NCBI GenBank assembly: GCA_964572955.1
Contig: CAZNGY010000013.1
Coordinates: forward strand, 1-43,007
Length of the DNA: 43,007 nt
Direction of reading: 5' to 3'
Origin: UBA3775 sp964572955
GTDB taxonomy: Bacteria; Bacillota; Clostridia; Lachnospirales; Lachnospiraceae
Within the stretch, counting starts at the first letter, position 1. Each line of letters begins with the position of its first letter. This document shows positions 15,847 to 24,248 of the stretch, in pieces. The notes under the pieces were generated by a model. That model was not told the origin of the DNA. It made no database searches and worked only from the letters and a program-made list of their open reading frames with translations. Position numbers and translations under genes: made by a program.

Positions 15847-17289
15847 TTACTGATTACCATTCTTATTTCTTTTTCGATAAGAAATAGGAATTCTGATTGT
15901 GAATGTTGTACCTGTGTTTTCCTGACTATGAACCTTAATCACTCCGTTATGCATCCTTACAATGTCATTAGCTATTGAAAGTCCAAGTCCGGTACCTCCG
16001 GTTTCTCTGTCCCTAGCCTTATCTACTCTGTAAAATCTGTCAAACAAATGTGGTATTGCCTCTTCAGGAACACCCACTCCTGTATCTTCAACAGTAATAT
16101 ATACATACTGAGTATCACTATTCAGTGTTATTCTTACCTTTCCATGTTCCCTGTTGTACTTCACTGCGTTTTCACACAAATTAGTAATTGCCATAATCAG
16201 CTTTTTATCATCAACTTCAGCAGAAATTTCCCTGTAACTTTCATACATCACCTCAATTTCCTGAGCCTGAGCCAAAGGGGTTACCCTTTTAATAACTACA
16301 TCCATAATGTTATTCATACTGCAAAGAGCAATATTCAGTCTATCTGCTTTTTTATCCATTCTTACAAGAGTAAGCAGATCAGTAATTATGCCATTCTCAC
16401 GATCAATTTCCTCATTTATATCTTTAAGAAATTCCCGATAAATGCTTACATCTGCCGTATCCTGCATAAGAAGTGAATCTGCCAAAACTTTCATTGAGGC
16501 CATTGGTGTTTTCATTTCATGTGATACATTAGAAACAAATTCCTGCTGTATTTCCTCCGTCCTCTTTACTTTTTTCAACATTTCATTAATTGCATAAAAG
16601 AAACGTTTAAATTCATAGACACCTCTTACTGAAATTTCAGCATCAAGATTACCATTTGAAATTTCTATAAATACCTTCTTTGCTTCTTTAATCGGCCTGA
16701 TTATAATAATCACCGCAATTATTGACATAAGAGCAAAAACAATAAATGATACATATAAAATACTTCTGGAAAACATTAAAAGACGATCATATATCTTGCC
16801 TTCTTTTTCAAGAGAATAAATAAAGAGCATACATCCGGAAACACTTCCGTCTTCATCATTTTTTATTGTATAGGTCAATTCTGCGACACCATTATCTACA
16901 TCAGAATTAATCTGATTATCACCGGAGAAAGCTGCTGTAATTCTTTTCATAACCGCTGTTTTTCCCAAATCTCGACCATAACTGTCATAAATAATTCGAA
17001 ATCCTGAATCAACCACAATAATACGGCCTCCAAAAAGTTCGGAAGCCACATCAAGTTCATCATCAATTGTATCATTGGTCGAGCTGAGATAATCTGTGAT
17101 TTTTATCTGATATGCAATTCTCGCAGCATATCCGGACACTTCTTCCGCTTTAAGTTCTGATGTATATGATGCATACTCCCTTATAATCAGAGATGATGCT
17201 ACATAAACAGCAAAAGTGCCCGAACATACCAACAGTAAAATTATAAAAGATTTTAAATTGTATAATTTACCTGATAATTTATTAGTCAT
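15847..17289 (-). CDS. Sensor histidine kinase (HAMP, HisKA, HATPase), membrane-bound
   Basis: Membrane sensor kinase partner of the adjacent response regulator. Transmembrane segments lie near residues 13-35 and 177-198, framing an extracytoplasmic domain of about 140 residues with no motif I can name. A HAMP linker (200-245), the HisKA box with H257 in FVSNVSHEMKTP, an N box (NLCENAVKYN), G1 (VEDTGVGVPEE), F box (LFDRFYRVDKARD) and G2 (GGTGLGLSI) follow, all intact. It resembles PhoR/WalK/MtrB-type kinases. The start ATG overlaps the regulator stop by eight bases, so the two are translationally coupled. Signal unknown; the GerMN lipoprotein downstream is a candidate partner. Confidence 0.93.
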   Translation of the reverse strand: MTNKLSGKLYNLKSFIILLLVCSGTFAVYVASSLIIREYASYTSELKAEEVSGYAARIAYQIKITDYLSSTNDTIDDELDVASELFGGRIIVVDSGFRIIYDSYGRDLGKTAVMKRITAAFSGDNQINSDVDNGVAELTYTIKNDEDGSVSGCMLFIYSLEKEGKIYDRLLMFSRSILYVSFIVFALMSIIAVIIIIRPIKEAKKVFIEISNGNLDAEISVRGVYEFKRFFYAINEMLKKVKRTEEIQQEFVSNVSHEMKTPMASMKVLADSLLMQDTADVSIYREFLKDINEEIDRENGIITDLLTLVRMDKKADRLNIALCSMNNIMDVVIKRVTPLAQAQEIEVMYESYREISAEVDDKKLIMAITNLCENAVKYNREHGKVRITLNSDTQYVYITVEDTGVGVPEEAIPHLFDRFYRVDKARDRETGGTGLGLSIANDIVRMHNGVIKVHSQENTGTTFTIRIPISYRKRNKNGNQ

Positions 17290-17974
17290 TAAAGTAATAT
17301 CCTACTCCCCATTTTGTATGAACATAAACAGGTTCACTCGGATTTGTTTCTATCTTTTCACGCAATCTTCTGATATGGACATCTACTGTCCTTACATCTC
17401 CCGGAAAATCATATCCCCATACAAGATTCATCAGATTATCTCTTGAATAAACCTTACCAGGATGAGTTGCCAATAAATCAAGCAGGTCAAATTCCTTTGC
17501 AGTAAGATTTATTTCTTTTCCATCAACAAAAACCCTTCTTGAATCCCTGTCAAGCATCATTCCGTTAGACTCTATAACATTTCCGGTTTTGTTATCAGCC
17601 GTTCCCTTTCTGCTGTTACGCCTTATTATGGCTTTTATTCTTGCCTTAACTTCCAAAATGTTAAAAGGTTTTGTTATATAATCGTCAGCTCCATACTCAA
17701 GGCCGAGAATTTTATTAATATCCTCACCTTTAGCCGTAAGCATAATAATCGGAACATCCGAAAACTCCCTTACCTGTTGGCAAACTTCAAATCCTGTTTT
17801 TTTAGGGAGCATTACATCCAGCAGGACAATATCATACTGATTTGCTTTTATCATTTCAAGTGCACTTTCTCCATCATATGCACAATCCACTTCCATTCCA
17901 TCCTGTTCAAGGCTGAAACGTATTCCCTTTACGATAAGTTTTTCATCATCAACTACTAATACCTTTTTTGCCAT
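17282..17974 (-). CDS. OmpR/PhoB-family response regulator
   Basis: DNA-binding transcription regulator phosphorylated by the adjacent kinase. Receiver domain (1-120): acidic pocket VVDDE, phosphoacceptor D53 in LLDVMLP, T80 and K102 in ITKPF. A winged-helix output domain (about 135-228) follows, with LTAKEFDLLDLLATHPGKVYSR and VDVHIRRLREKIETNPSEPVYVHTKWGVGYYF. Length 230 aa is typical. ATG at 17974 has a GAGGATAAC site. It starts 10 bases after the comEA stop, so comEA, regulator, kinase, lipoprotein and comEC form one transcription unit. The target genes are unknown. Confidence 0.95.
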   Translation of the reverse strand: MAKKVLVVDDEKLIVKGIRFSLEQDGMEVDCAYDGESALEMIKANQYDIVLLDVMLPKKTGFEVCQQVREFSDVPIIMLTAKGEDINKILGLEYGADDYITKPFNILEVKARIKAIIRRNSRKGTADNKTGNVIESNGMMLDRDSRRVFVDGKEINLTAKEFDLLDLLATHPGKVYSRDNLMNLVWGYDFPGDVRTVDVHIRRLREKIETNPSEPVYVHTKWGVGYYFND

Positions 17975-17984
17975 GTTATCCTCG

Positions 17985-18602
17985 TTATACAGTAATCAAT
18001 TCTTTAATTTGTTCGAATAACCGGTCACCGATACCACTGACATTTTTTATATCTTCGATTGAAAGAAATTTACCATTTCCTTCCCTGTATTCTACGATTG
18101 ACCTTGCTTTAGACTGACCTATTCCCGGCAATGATGTAAGCGTATCTTCATCAGCCGTGTTTATATTTATCCTGGCTGATGAAATACTCCCCGATACATC
18201 CTCAATCGGAAAATAACCGTTTTCAATCGCTTCCTCTACGGTAGGCACATATATTTTTGACCCATCCGCAACCTTTTCAGCAAGGTTCAGATATACTTCA
18301 TCTGCCTCAGGAGTAAATCCTCCGGCCATATTTATGGCATCACTTACTCTTGCTCCCTCGTTAAGTTCGTAGACTCCCGGTTTCGATACTGCTCCACATA
18401 TGTAAGCAGTGACAATACCGTCGGAAGCTTTCGAATCAGTTTGAGAAACAGAGCCGGTAGCCCTGCTATCATTATCATCATTCTGACTACTCTCACCGGT
18501 AATAAAACTTCCCTCGACTTTTTCTTCTTTTTTTTGCTCATAAAACAATACTCCTAGACCAAAAACAAAGAAAATAACAACAATTACAGTTCTGCGATTC
18601 AT
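17985..18602 (-). CDS. comEA: ComEA-type helix-hairpin-helix DNA-binding protein
   Basis: Membrane-anchored receptor that binds double-stranded DNA outside the cell and passes it to ComEC. It has an N-terminal membrane anchor (residues 5-21), a low-complexity acidic/serine linker to about 62, an SLBB domain (AYICGAVSKPGVYELNEGARVSDAINMAGGFTP) and a C-terminal double helix-hairpin-helix (NINTADEDTLTSLPGIGQSKARSIVEYREGNGKF...NVSGIGDRLFEQIK). Length 205 aa is normal. ATG at 18602 has GGAGG six bases upstream. It is the first gene of the comEA-TCS-GerMN-comEC operon; comEB, found between comEA and comEC in B. subtilis, is absent here. Confidence 0.95.
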   Translation of the reverse strand: MNRRTVIVVIFFVFGLGVLFYEQKKEEKVEGSFITGESSQNDDNDSRATGSVSQTDSKASDGIVTAYICGAVSKPGVYELNEGARVSDAINMAGGFTPEADEVYLNLAEKVADGSKIYVPTVEEAIENGYFPIEDVSGSISSARININTADEDTLTSLPGIGQSKARSIVEYREGNGKFLSIEDIKNVSGIGDRLFEQIKELITV

Positions 18603-18644
18603 TTAACCTCCACATCTGCTGTAATCATGCCTGCATCCGAGGTT

Positions 18645-18673
18645 ATTTTAACTCAAACAAAGCTTTAAAACAA
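18645..18673 (-). promoter_or_regulatory. Probable promoter of the comEA operon
   Basis: Minus strand TTGTTT (18673-18668), 17-base spacer, TAAAAT (18650-18645), between argD and comEA. A moderate match with ideal spacing. Confidence 0.5.
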
Positions 18674-18677
18674 GAAC

Positions 18678-19871
18678 TTATATGAATTTATCAATAACTT
18701 TTTTAAAGATTGAGATCATTGAATCCACATCTTCCTTTGTTACCACAAGAGGCGGTACAAACCTTACCGTATTTGTTCCTGCAGAAATCAAAATAAGTCC
18801 TGAATCAATTACTTCTGCCAGGATTTCCTTTACCGGAACACTGAATTCAAGTCCCTGCATAAGTCCTCTTCCTCTGTGGTCCGTAATTATATCATAATCA
18901 TTCTTAAGTCCTTCCAGCTTTTCATAAAGATATTCTCCTGTTTCCGTTACATTTGAAAGAATATCATTTTTTCTGAATAATTCAAACACCTTTGTAATCG
19001 CTGCACACACTAAAGGATTTCCTCCATATGTTGTACCATGATCACCCGGAACAAAAGCCTTGGCAACCTTTTCAACTGCACAGAATGCCCCTACCGGCAC
19101 ACCGCATCCAAGGGCTTTTGCTGTTGTAACGATATCCGGTTTTATACCATACTGTTCATACGCATACATTGTTCCGGTACGTCCCATACCGCACTGGACT
19201 TCATCAAGAATCATTACGATATCACGCTCATCACAAATTCTTCTTATTTCAGTCAGGAACTCTGCATCTGCATTGTATATTCCGCCTTCCCCCTGTATTG
19301 TTTCCAAAATAATAGCAGCAGTATTATCACTAAGACATGCTTTTACACTCTCAATATTATTAAATTCCGCCCACTTTACTCCACCCATAAGAGGTTCAAA
19401 TGGTTCTCTGTATTTATCTGTTCCCGTCACCGAAAGAGAACCTATACTTCTGCCATGGAATGAATGCTTCATGGCGATTATCTCACTTCCGGCATTCCCT
19501 TTTTTATTGTAAAAATATTTTCTTGCAAGTTTGATTGCACCCTCATTAGCCTCAGTACCACTGTTTGTAAAAAAGACTCTGTCCATACCGGTATGTTTGA
19601 CCAATTCCATCGCTGCCGTCGTTGCAGGCTCACTATAATAATAATTTGAAGTATGAATCAGCTTGTCAATCTGATTTTTTAAGGCATCATTGTATTCCTT
19701 ATTATTATATCCTAATGCAAAAACCGCAATTCCGGCACAGAAGTCAAGATATTTTTTTCCGTCCGTATCATATAAGAATATACCGTCACCTTTATCTAAA
19801 ACTATTTTATATCTGCCATATGTTTTCATAAGAACACTTTCGGCATTGTTAATTATTTCCTTAGTTTCCAT
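18678..19871 (-). CDS. argD: Acetylornithine aminotransferase
   Basis: PLP enzyme that converts N-acetylglutamate 5-semialdehyde to N-acetylornithine. Class III aminotransferase features are clear: FCAGIAVFALGY, FFTNSGTEANEGAIKLAR (cofactor phosphate), SFHGRSIGSLSVTG, ETIQGEGGI, LDEVQCGMGRTG, and the Schiff-base lysine in TTAKALGCGVPVGAF. Length about 397 aa is normal. ATG at 19871 is best spaced from the AGGAG site; a GTG at 19880 overlaps it. It is the last gene of argC-argJ-argB-argD, 14 bases after argB, and should be repressed by arginine through the operators before argC. Confidence 0.95.
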   Translation of the reverse strand: METKEIINNAESVLMKTYGRYKIVLDKGDGIFLYDTDGKKYLDFCAGIAVFALGYNNKEYNDALKNQIDKLIHTSNYYYSEPATTAAMELVKHTGMDRVFFTNSGTEANEGAIKLARKYFYNKKGNAGSEIIAMKHSFHGRSIGSLSVTGTDKYREPFEPLMGGVKWAEFNNIESVKACLSDNTAAIILETIQGEGGIYNADAEFLTEIRRICDERDIVMILDEVQCGMGRTGTMYAYEQYGIKPDIVTTAKALGCGVPVGAFCAVEKVAKAFVPGDHGTTYGGNPLVCAAITKVFELFRKNDILSNVTETGEYLYEKLEGLKNDYDIITDHRGRGLMQGLEFSVPVKEILAEVIDSGLILISAGTNTVRFVPPLVVTKEDVDSMISIFKKVIDKFI

Positions 19872-19885
19872 ATCTTCCACTCCTG

Positions 19886-20767
19886 CTATTCAAGTCTATC
19901 ATCAATAATTGCAGTTCCCATACCCTTGTTTGTATAGAATTCAAGAAGCAGACAATGAGGGCTGCGTCCATCAATTATATGAACTCTCGAAACACCGTTT
20001 TTAACTGATTCGATACAATTTTTCAGTTTAGGAAGCATTCCACCTCCGATATATCCATCCTCTATAAGTTTCTCAGCTTCCGAAAGTGTAAGCTGGGTTA
20101 TAAGACTGGATGGATCATTCTGATCTTTATAAACTCCTTCAATATCAGTTAAGAATGCAAGTTTTTCTGCTCCCAATGCTGCTGCAATTGCACATGCCGC
20201 ATCATCAGCATTAATATTATATGAATTCATTTCATCATCCATACCTATAGGGGCAATTACCGGTATATAATCATTTTTTATAAGTGTATCTATAATATCT
20301 GTATTAACATCCGTAATGTCACCAACAAAACCAATGTCCTTACCATTGACGGTTTTCTTTTTGCAATAAAGCATTCCACCATCTTTTCCGGAAATACCGC
20401 AAGCTTTTACTCCAATCTGCTGGAGCATCTGAACAAGACTCTTATTAACTCTGTTAAGAACCATTTCCGCCACTTCCATTGTATCCGGATCGGTTACTCT
20501 GAGTCCTTCGACAAATACAGCCTCATGTCCCATTAGTGAAACCCACTTACTGATTTCCTTTCCGCCCCCATGTACAATCACAGGATGCATACCGACAAGT
20601 TTTAAAAGTGCAACATCCTTAATTACATTCATTTTTAATTCCGGATCAAGCATTGCGCTTCCACCATACTTAACTACTACAATCTTATTATTAAATTTCT
20701 GAATATAAGGCATTGCCTCTATAAGTGTTTCTGCCTTTGAATAGACCTGATTAAGCTGTTCTGTCAT
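19886..20767 (-). CDS. argB: Acetylglutamate kinase
   Basis: Phosphorylates N-acetylglutamate, the second step of arginine synthesis. Amino-acid kinase fold with KYGGSAM near the N-terminus, VIVHGGGKEI, the acetylglutamate-binding stretch ending EMVLNRVNK, NINADDAACAIAAALGAEKLAFLTDIEGV and GGMLPKLKNCIESVKNGV. Length 293 aa is normal. It contains the extended N-terminal helix (about 20 residues before KYGG) often linked to arginine feedback inhibition; this is an inference. ATG at 20767 has GAGGAG upstream. A 133-base gap with a hairpin separates it from argJ. Confidence 0.96.
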   Translation of the reverse strand: MTEQLNQVYSKAETLIEAMPYIQKFNNKIVVVKYGGSAMLDPELKMNVIKDVALLKLVGMHPVIVHGGGKEISKWVSLMGHEAVFVEGLRVTDPDTMEVAEMVLNRVNKSLVQMLQQIGVKACGISGKDGGMLYCKKKTVNGKDIGFVGDITDVNTDIIDTLIKNDYIPVIAPIGMDDEMNSYNINADDAACAIAAALGAEKLAFLTDIEGVYKDQNDPSSLITQLTLSEAEKLIEDGYIGGGMLPKLKNCIESVKNGVSRVHIIDGRSPHCLLLEFYTNKGMGTAIIDDRLE

Positions 20768-20839
20768 TTTTACTCCTCACTTCCAAGCGTTCTGTCTCAA
20801 AACATCAAATAACTGCTTTTGTTTTTTCTGTCTCTATTA

Positions 20840-20871
20840 AGCCGTTTGTTTCCGTTCACAAACCAGCGGCT
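20840..20871 (-). other. Hairpin in the argJ-argB gap
   Basis: On the minus strand AGCC, a four-base bulge, GTTTGT, a loop, ACAAAC, GGCT. It makes about ten base pairs. No T tract follows, so it is more likely an mRNA-processing or stability element than a terminator. Confidence 0.45.
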
Positions 20872-20900
20872 AAAATCACGTACACAAGTGCCATATCTTT

Positions 20901-22133
20901 TTAACTTCTGTAGTCCCCATTTATCTTTACATAATCATATGTAAGATCACATCCCCATGCAGTAGCCTTTTCATAACCCGCTTTTACATCAATTTTAATT
21001 GTGACTTCCTTCTGTGACAACAAATATGTAGCATATTCCTCTGAATAATCCACTGCCATTCCGTTTTTCACAATCTGAAGTTTTTCTTCCTCTTCTCCAT
21101 TATCCGTCTCAATTAAAATATCCACATTTTCAGGATCAAATTCTGCTCCGGAGTATCCTAAAGCACATATTATTCTTCCCCAATTTGCATCCGAACCATA
21201 AAAAGCAGTTTTTACAAGATTCGAGCTTATAACAGACTTACTGAGTTTAACAGCATCTTCTTTGGTTTTTGCATTTCTCACCTTACATTCCATAAGTTTC
21301 GTCGCACCTTCACCATCTGCTGCCATCTGTTTTGCGAGAGATTTGCATACGACCTTAAGTGCAGTTTCAAAATTGTCATAATTTTTATCTTTTTTTGTAA
21401 TTTTTTCATTTCCTGCAAGACCATTTGCAAGAACCACAAATGTATCATTTGTAGAAGTATCTCTATCAACACTTATCATGTTAAATGTTTCCCCTACTAC
21501 CTTTGATACTGCTTCCTGAAGAAGCTTTTCATCAATATTTATATCTGTCGTAACAACACTAAGCATTGTCGCCATATTAGGATGAATCATACCCGAACCT
21601 TTGGACATACCGCCAACAAATATTTCAAAATCCTCTATTGAAAACGAAGCGGCTGCCTGCTTTGGATAAGTATCCGTTGTCATTATCGCTTCTGCAGCAG
21701 CAAGGGCATTTTCCTCACCATCACCCAAAGCATCAACAAGTGTCGGAACTCCCGCCTTAATCACATCCATCGGCAGCGGCTGTCCTATAATTCCGGTTGA
21801 ACCCACAAAAAGTTCCTCAGGTTTGCATGAAAGAGCTTCTGCCGCAGCCGATACAAATTCTAAATTATCATCTTTCCCCTGCTGACCCATACATGCATTG
21901 GCGATGCCGCTATTAAAAATCATTCCCCTTTTTGTTTCACCGTTCTTTAATATTGACTGACACCATACTACAGGTGCTGCCTTAACACGATTTGTCGTAA
22001 AGGTACCTGCTGCAACACAAGGAACCTCGCTGTATACAAGAGCCACGTCTTTCTTTTTCTTTCGTATTCCGACATATACTCCTGCCGCTTTAAATCCTCT
22101 GGCTGTCGTAACGCCACCTTTTATCTTCCTCAT
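20901..22133 (-). CDS. argJ: Glutamate N-acetyltransferase / amino-acid N-acetyltransferase (ArgJ)
   Basis: Moves the acetyl group from N-acetylornithine to glutamate (cyclic arginine pathway). Bifunctional forms also use acetyl-CoA, which would explain why no argA is seen here. Like all ArgJ it cleaves itself into two chains: the site is A188-T189 in MIHPNMATMLSVVTTD. Other signatures are GGVTTARGFKAAGV, NSGIANACMG, VGSTGIIGQPLPMD, DRDTSTNDTFVVLANG, FYGSDANWGRIICALGYSG and the tail WGCDLTYDYVKINGDYRS. Length 410 aa is normal. ATG at 22133 has GGAGG. It follows argC by 21 bases. Confidence 0.97.
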   Translation of the reverse strand: MRKIKGGVTTARGFKAAGVYVGIRKKKKDVALVYSEVPCVAAGTFTTNRVKAAPVVWCQSILKNGETKRGMIFNSGIANACMGQQGKDDNLEFVSAAAEALSCKPEELFVGSTGIIGQPLPMDVIKAGVPTLVDALGDGEENALAAAEAIMTTDTYPKQAAASFSIEDFEIFVGGMSKGSGMIHPNMATMLSVVTTDINIDEKLLQEAVSKVVGETFNMISVDRDTSTNDTFVVLANGLAGNEKITKKDKNYDNFETALKVVCKSLAKQMAADGEGATKLMECKVRNAKTKEDAVKLSKSVISSNLVKTAFYGSDANWGRIICALGYSGAEFDPENVDILIETDNGEEEEKLQIVKNGMAVDYSEEYATYLLSQKEVTIKIDVKAGYEKATAWGCDLTYDYVKINGDYRS

Positions 22134-22154
22134 ATCGTACCTCCAAATCGTTTA

Positions 22155-23195
22155 TTATAAAATCGTCGGAACATAGTTAAGTCCCATTTTTTCATCAAGT
22201 CCAAACATAATATTCATATTCTGAACTGCCTGTCCTGCAGCCCCCTTGAAAAGGTTGTCCATTGCACCCATCATAATTACACGGTTTGTTCTTCGGTCAA
22301 TCTTAAAGTTAACATCAACAAAATTACTACCGGCTACACATCTTGTTTCAGGACATACGTTTTCATCAAGCACTCTTACAAAGTACTCATCCTTATAGTA
22401 CTTATCGTATGCTGCCTTAAGTTCATCATATGTATAATTTCCATTCAAACCAGCATAAGCTGTTACAAGGATTCCTCTGTTCATAGGAACAAGATGCGGT
22501 GTGAAATTTATCATTACACTTTCACCACATGCATAGGAAAGCTGATCTTCTATCTCCGGCGTATGTCTGTGTGTGGAAACACCATACGCCTTAATTGATT
22601 CGTTTACCTCACAATAAAGATTAGCAACCTTTGCCCCTCTTCCTGCCCCGCTTGTACCGCTTTTGGCATCAATTATTATTGAGTCCTTATTTATAAATCC
22701 TTCTTTAATAAGGGGATATATACTTAAAGTCGAACATGTTGGGTAACATCCCGGATTAGCTAAAAGTCTGGCTCCTTTTATCTGCTCTCTGTTAATCTCA
22801 CAAAGACCGTATACTGCCTCTTCAATAAATTCAGGCGACTTATGAGTTATTTTGTACCACTCTTCATACCTTTTCACGTCTTTTATTCTGAAGTCAGCCG
22901 ACAAATCGATAATTTTAACTTTTGACAGAACTTCCTCATTAACAAGGGACGAACAAAGTCCCTGTGGTGTTGCTGTAAAGATTACATCTGCCTTTTCCGC
23001 CAGCTCATTTATATTATCACCAAGACATACGTCATCAACAAAATTAAACATATTCGGAAACACATCCGAATATCTTTTGTCTATGTAGCTCTGTGAACCA
23101 TACCACACCACTTCCGCCTCAGGATGGTTCAGCAGAATTCTGGCAATTTCCTGTCCGGCATATCCGGTTGCTCCTATTATACCTGCTTTTATCAT
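22155..23195 (-). CDS. argC: N-acetyl-gamma-glutamyl-phosphate reductase
   Basis: NADPH-dependent reduction of N-acetylglutamyl-phosphate, third step of arginine synthesis. The N-terminal Rossmann motif GIIGATGYAGQEIARIL and the active-site cysteine C150 in LLANPGCYPT are visible. SGTSGAGRGAK and HRHTPEI give the substrate pocket. Length 346 aa is normal for the type 1 enzyme. ATG at 23195 follows GGAGGAAACCTT. First gene of the argCJBD operon, with a strong promoter and two ARG-box-like sites just upstream. Confidence 0.97.
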   Translation of the reverse strand: MIKAGIIGATGYAGQEIARILLNHPEAEVVWYGSQSYIDKRYSDVFPNMFNFVDDVCLGDNINELAEKADVIFTATPQGLCSSLVNEEVLSKVKIIDLSADFRIKDVKRYEEWYKITHKSPEFIEEAVYGLCEINREQIKGARLLANPGCYPTCSTLSIYPLIKEGFINKDSIIIDAKSGTSGAGRGAKVANLYCEVNESIKAYGVSTHRHTPEIEDQLSYACGESVMINFTPHLVPMNRGILVTAYAGLNGNYTYDELKAAYDKYYKDEYFVRVLDENVCPETRCVAGSNFVDVNFKIDRRTNRVIMMGAMDNLFKGAAGQAVQNMNIMFGLDEKMGLNYVPTIL

Positions 23196-23226
23196 AAGGT
23201 TTCCTCCTTAAAATATACACTCAAAA

Positions 23227-23262
23227 TGTATATTTATAAATCAAAATGTATAAAAATACACA
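23227..23262. promoter_or_regulatory. Two tandem ARG boxes before argC (ArgR operators)
   Basis: Box 1: TGTATATTTATAAATCA (23227-23243). Box 2: TGTATAAAAATACACA (23247-23262). They begin exactly 20 bases apart, near two helical turns, and lie just downstream of the argC promoter. They fit the AT-rich palindromic ARG-box pattern recognised by hexameric ArgR/AhrC. Box 1 is identical to the site before argG. No argR gene is in the window. Confidence 0.78.
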
Positions 23263-23280
23263 ATATACAAAACTGTTCAT

Positions 23281-23309
23281 ATTATATAGGTATTACAGAA
23301 ATAAATCAA
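23281..23309 (-). promoter_or_regulatory. SigA-type promoter of argCJBD
   Basis: Minus strand TTGATT (23309-23304), 17-base spacer, TATAAT (23286-23281). The ARG boxes begin about 20 bases downstream, suited to repression. Confidence 0.82.
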
Positions 23310-23341
23310 TAGCAAATTTACATACATATTCGTTCACTGTT

Positions 23342-23923
23342 TTACACAATGCATCCCATTTCTTTTAACACATTATACACCGCATTAACCGGAAATCCTA
23401 CAACATTAAAATAATCCCCTTCTATCCGGATTATATGCTTTGAAAACATTCCCTGTATTCCATACCCACCGGCTTTATCATAACTGTCACCGGTGTCAAT
23501 ATATTTATTGATTTCTTCATCGGAAAGTTGATCAACATATACTTTTGTCAGTTCACAAAACGTTCTGCACTGTGTTACATCTACGTTTTTATCTATAATC
23601 GTAACTCCGGTGTATACGCAATGCGCTTTTCCGGAAATGCTCTTCAACATCCTGAAACAATCATCTCTGTCAGACGGTTTACCCAGTATCTTACCCTCTG
23701 AAACAACTATGGTATCCGCTGATATTATCACACAATTTTCTCCTGCAGATTCAACAGCTGCCCTTCCCTTAATCAAAGCAAGTTCTTTAACTATTTGTCC
23801 CGGCTCTGATGCAGTGTATTTTTCTTCTGCATCAGTAACAATAACCTCAAAATCATCAGTTATGTTTGCAAATAGTTCCCTGCGTCTCGGAGAACCGCTT
23901 GCAAGTATCCATCTTTTTTCCAT
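23342..23923 (-). CDS. maf: Maf-family nucleoside triphosphate pyrophosphatase
   Basis: House-cleaning pyrophosphatase that hydrolyses modified or non-canonical nucleotides (dTTP/UTP-type Maf); older names link it to septum formation. Conserved features are ILASGSPRRRELF at the N-terminus, ISADTIVVSEGKILGKP (catalytic acid region), SGKAHCVYTGV, YIDTGDSYDKAGGYGIQG and GDYFNVVGFPV. ATG at 23923 has AGAGGTTG upstream; the frame extends 19 codons further but the added residues fall outside the family. Length 193 aa is normal. It sits between the divergent arg units but probably has no role in arginine synthesis. Confidence 0.94.
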   Translation of the reverse strand: MEKRWILASGSPRRRELFANITDDFEVIVTDAEEKYTASEPGQIVKELALIKGRAAVESAGENCVIISADTIVVSEGKILGKPSDRDDCFRMLKSISGKAHCVYTGVTIIDKNVDVTQCRTFCELTKVYVDQLSDEEINKYIDTGDSYDKAGGYGIQGMFSKHIIRIEGDYFNVVGFPVNAVYNVLKEMGCIV

Positions 23924-24248
23924 AAAACAACCTCTTTTGTACATCTTACGGCATACATACTCTGTATTCAAAATGTACATCTCATATCATCCATATATAA
24001 CATCATTTTATACTAACAATCAAATTTTGCATGAAATGTATAGTATCCCCCACCATTACACGCACAACAGATTACATACAAGTATATCAAATTAGTCAAA
24101 CTATTACAATAATACTCATATTTCAACATTTTCATGTATTTCTATACAATATAAATTTACTTTTTGTCTATTTATGGTCTTGTAAAATATTACCTTCTAG
24201 TGTATATTTATAAATCAGTAATGTAAAACAAATCAGGAGGATTTATAT
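23924..24248. other. 325-bp divergent intergenic region between maf and argG
   Basis: No gene was found. The maf side carries a possible minus-strand promoter (TTGATT, then TATATA 18 bases on). The argG side holds an ARG box and the ribosome site. The middle is AT-rich without structure that I can support. Confidence 0.6.
24201..24217. promoter_or_regulatory. ARG box before argG (ArgR operator)
   Basis: TGTATATTTATAAATCA, the same 17 bases as box 1 before argC (23227-23243). It lies 31 bases before the argG ATG and just after a possible extended -10 (TGTAAAAT, 24181-24188). Identity at two arginine promoters strongly supports a shared regulator. Confidence 0.75.

Noticed and set aside
16048..16476. 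Plus-strand open frame of 142 codons inside the histidine kinase gene
   Set aside because: Antisense shadow of the conserved HisKA/HATPase region; no family resemblance.
19038..19512. Two overlapping plus-strand frames of about 145 codons inside argD
   Set aside because: Both are mirror images of conserved argD codons.
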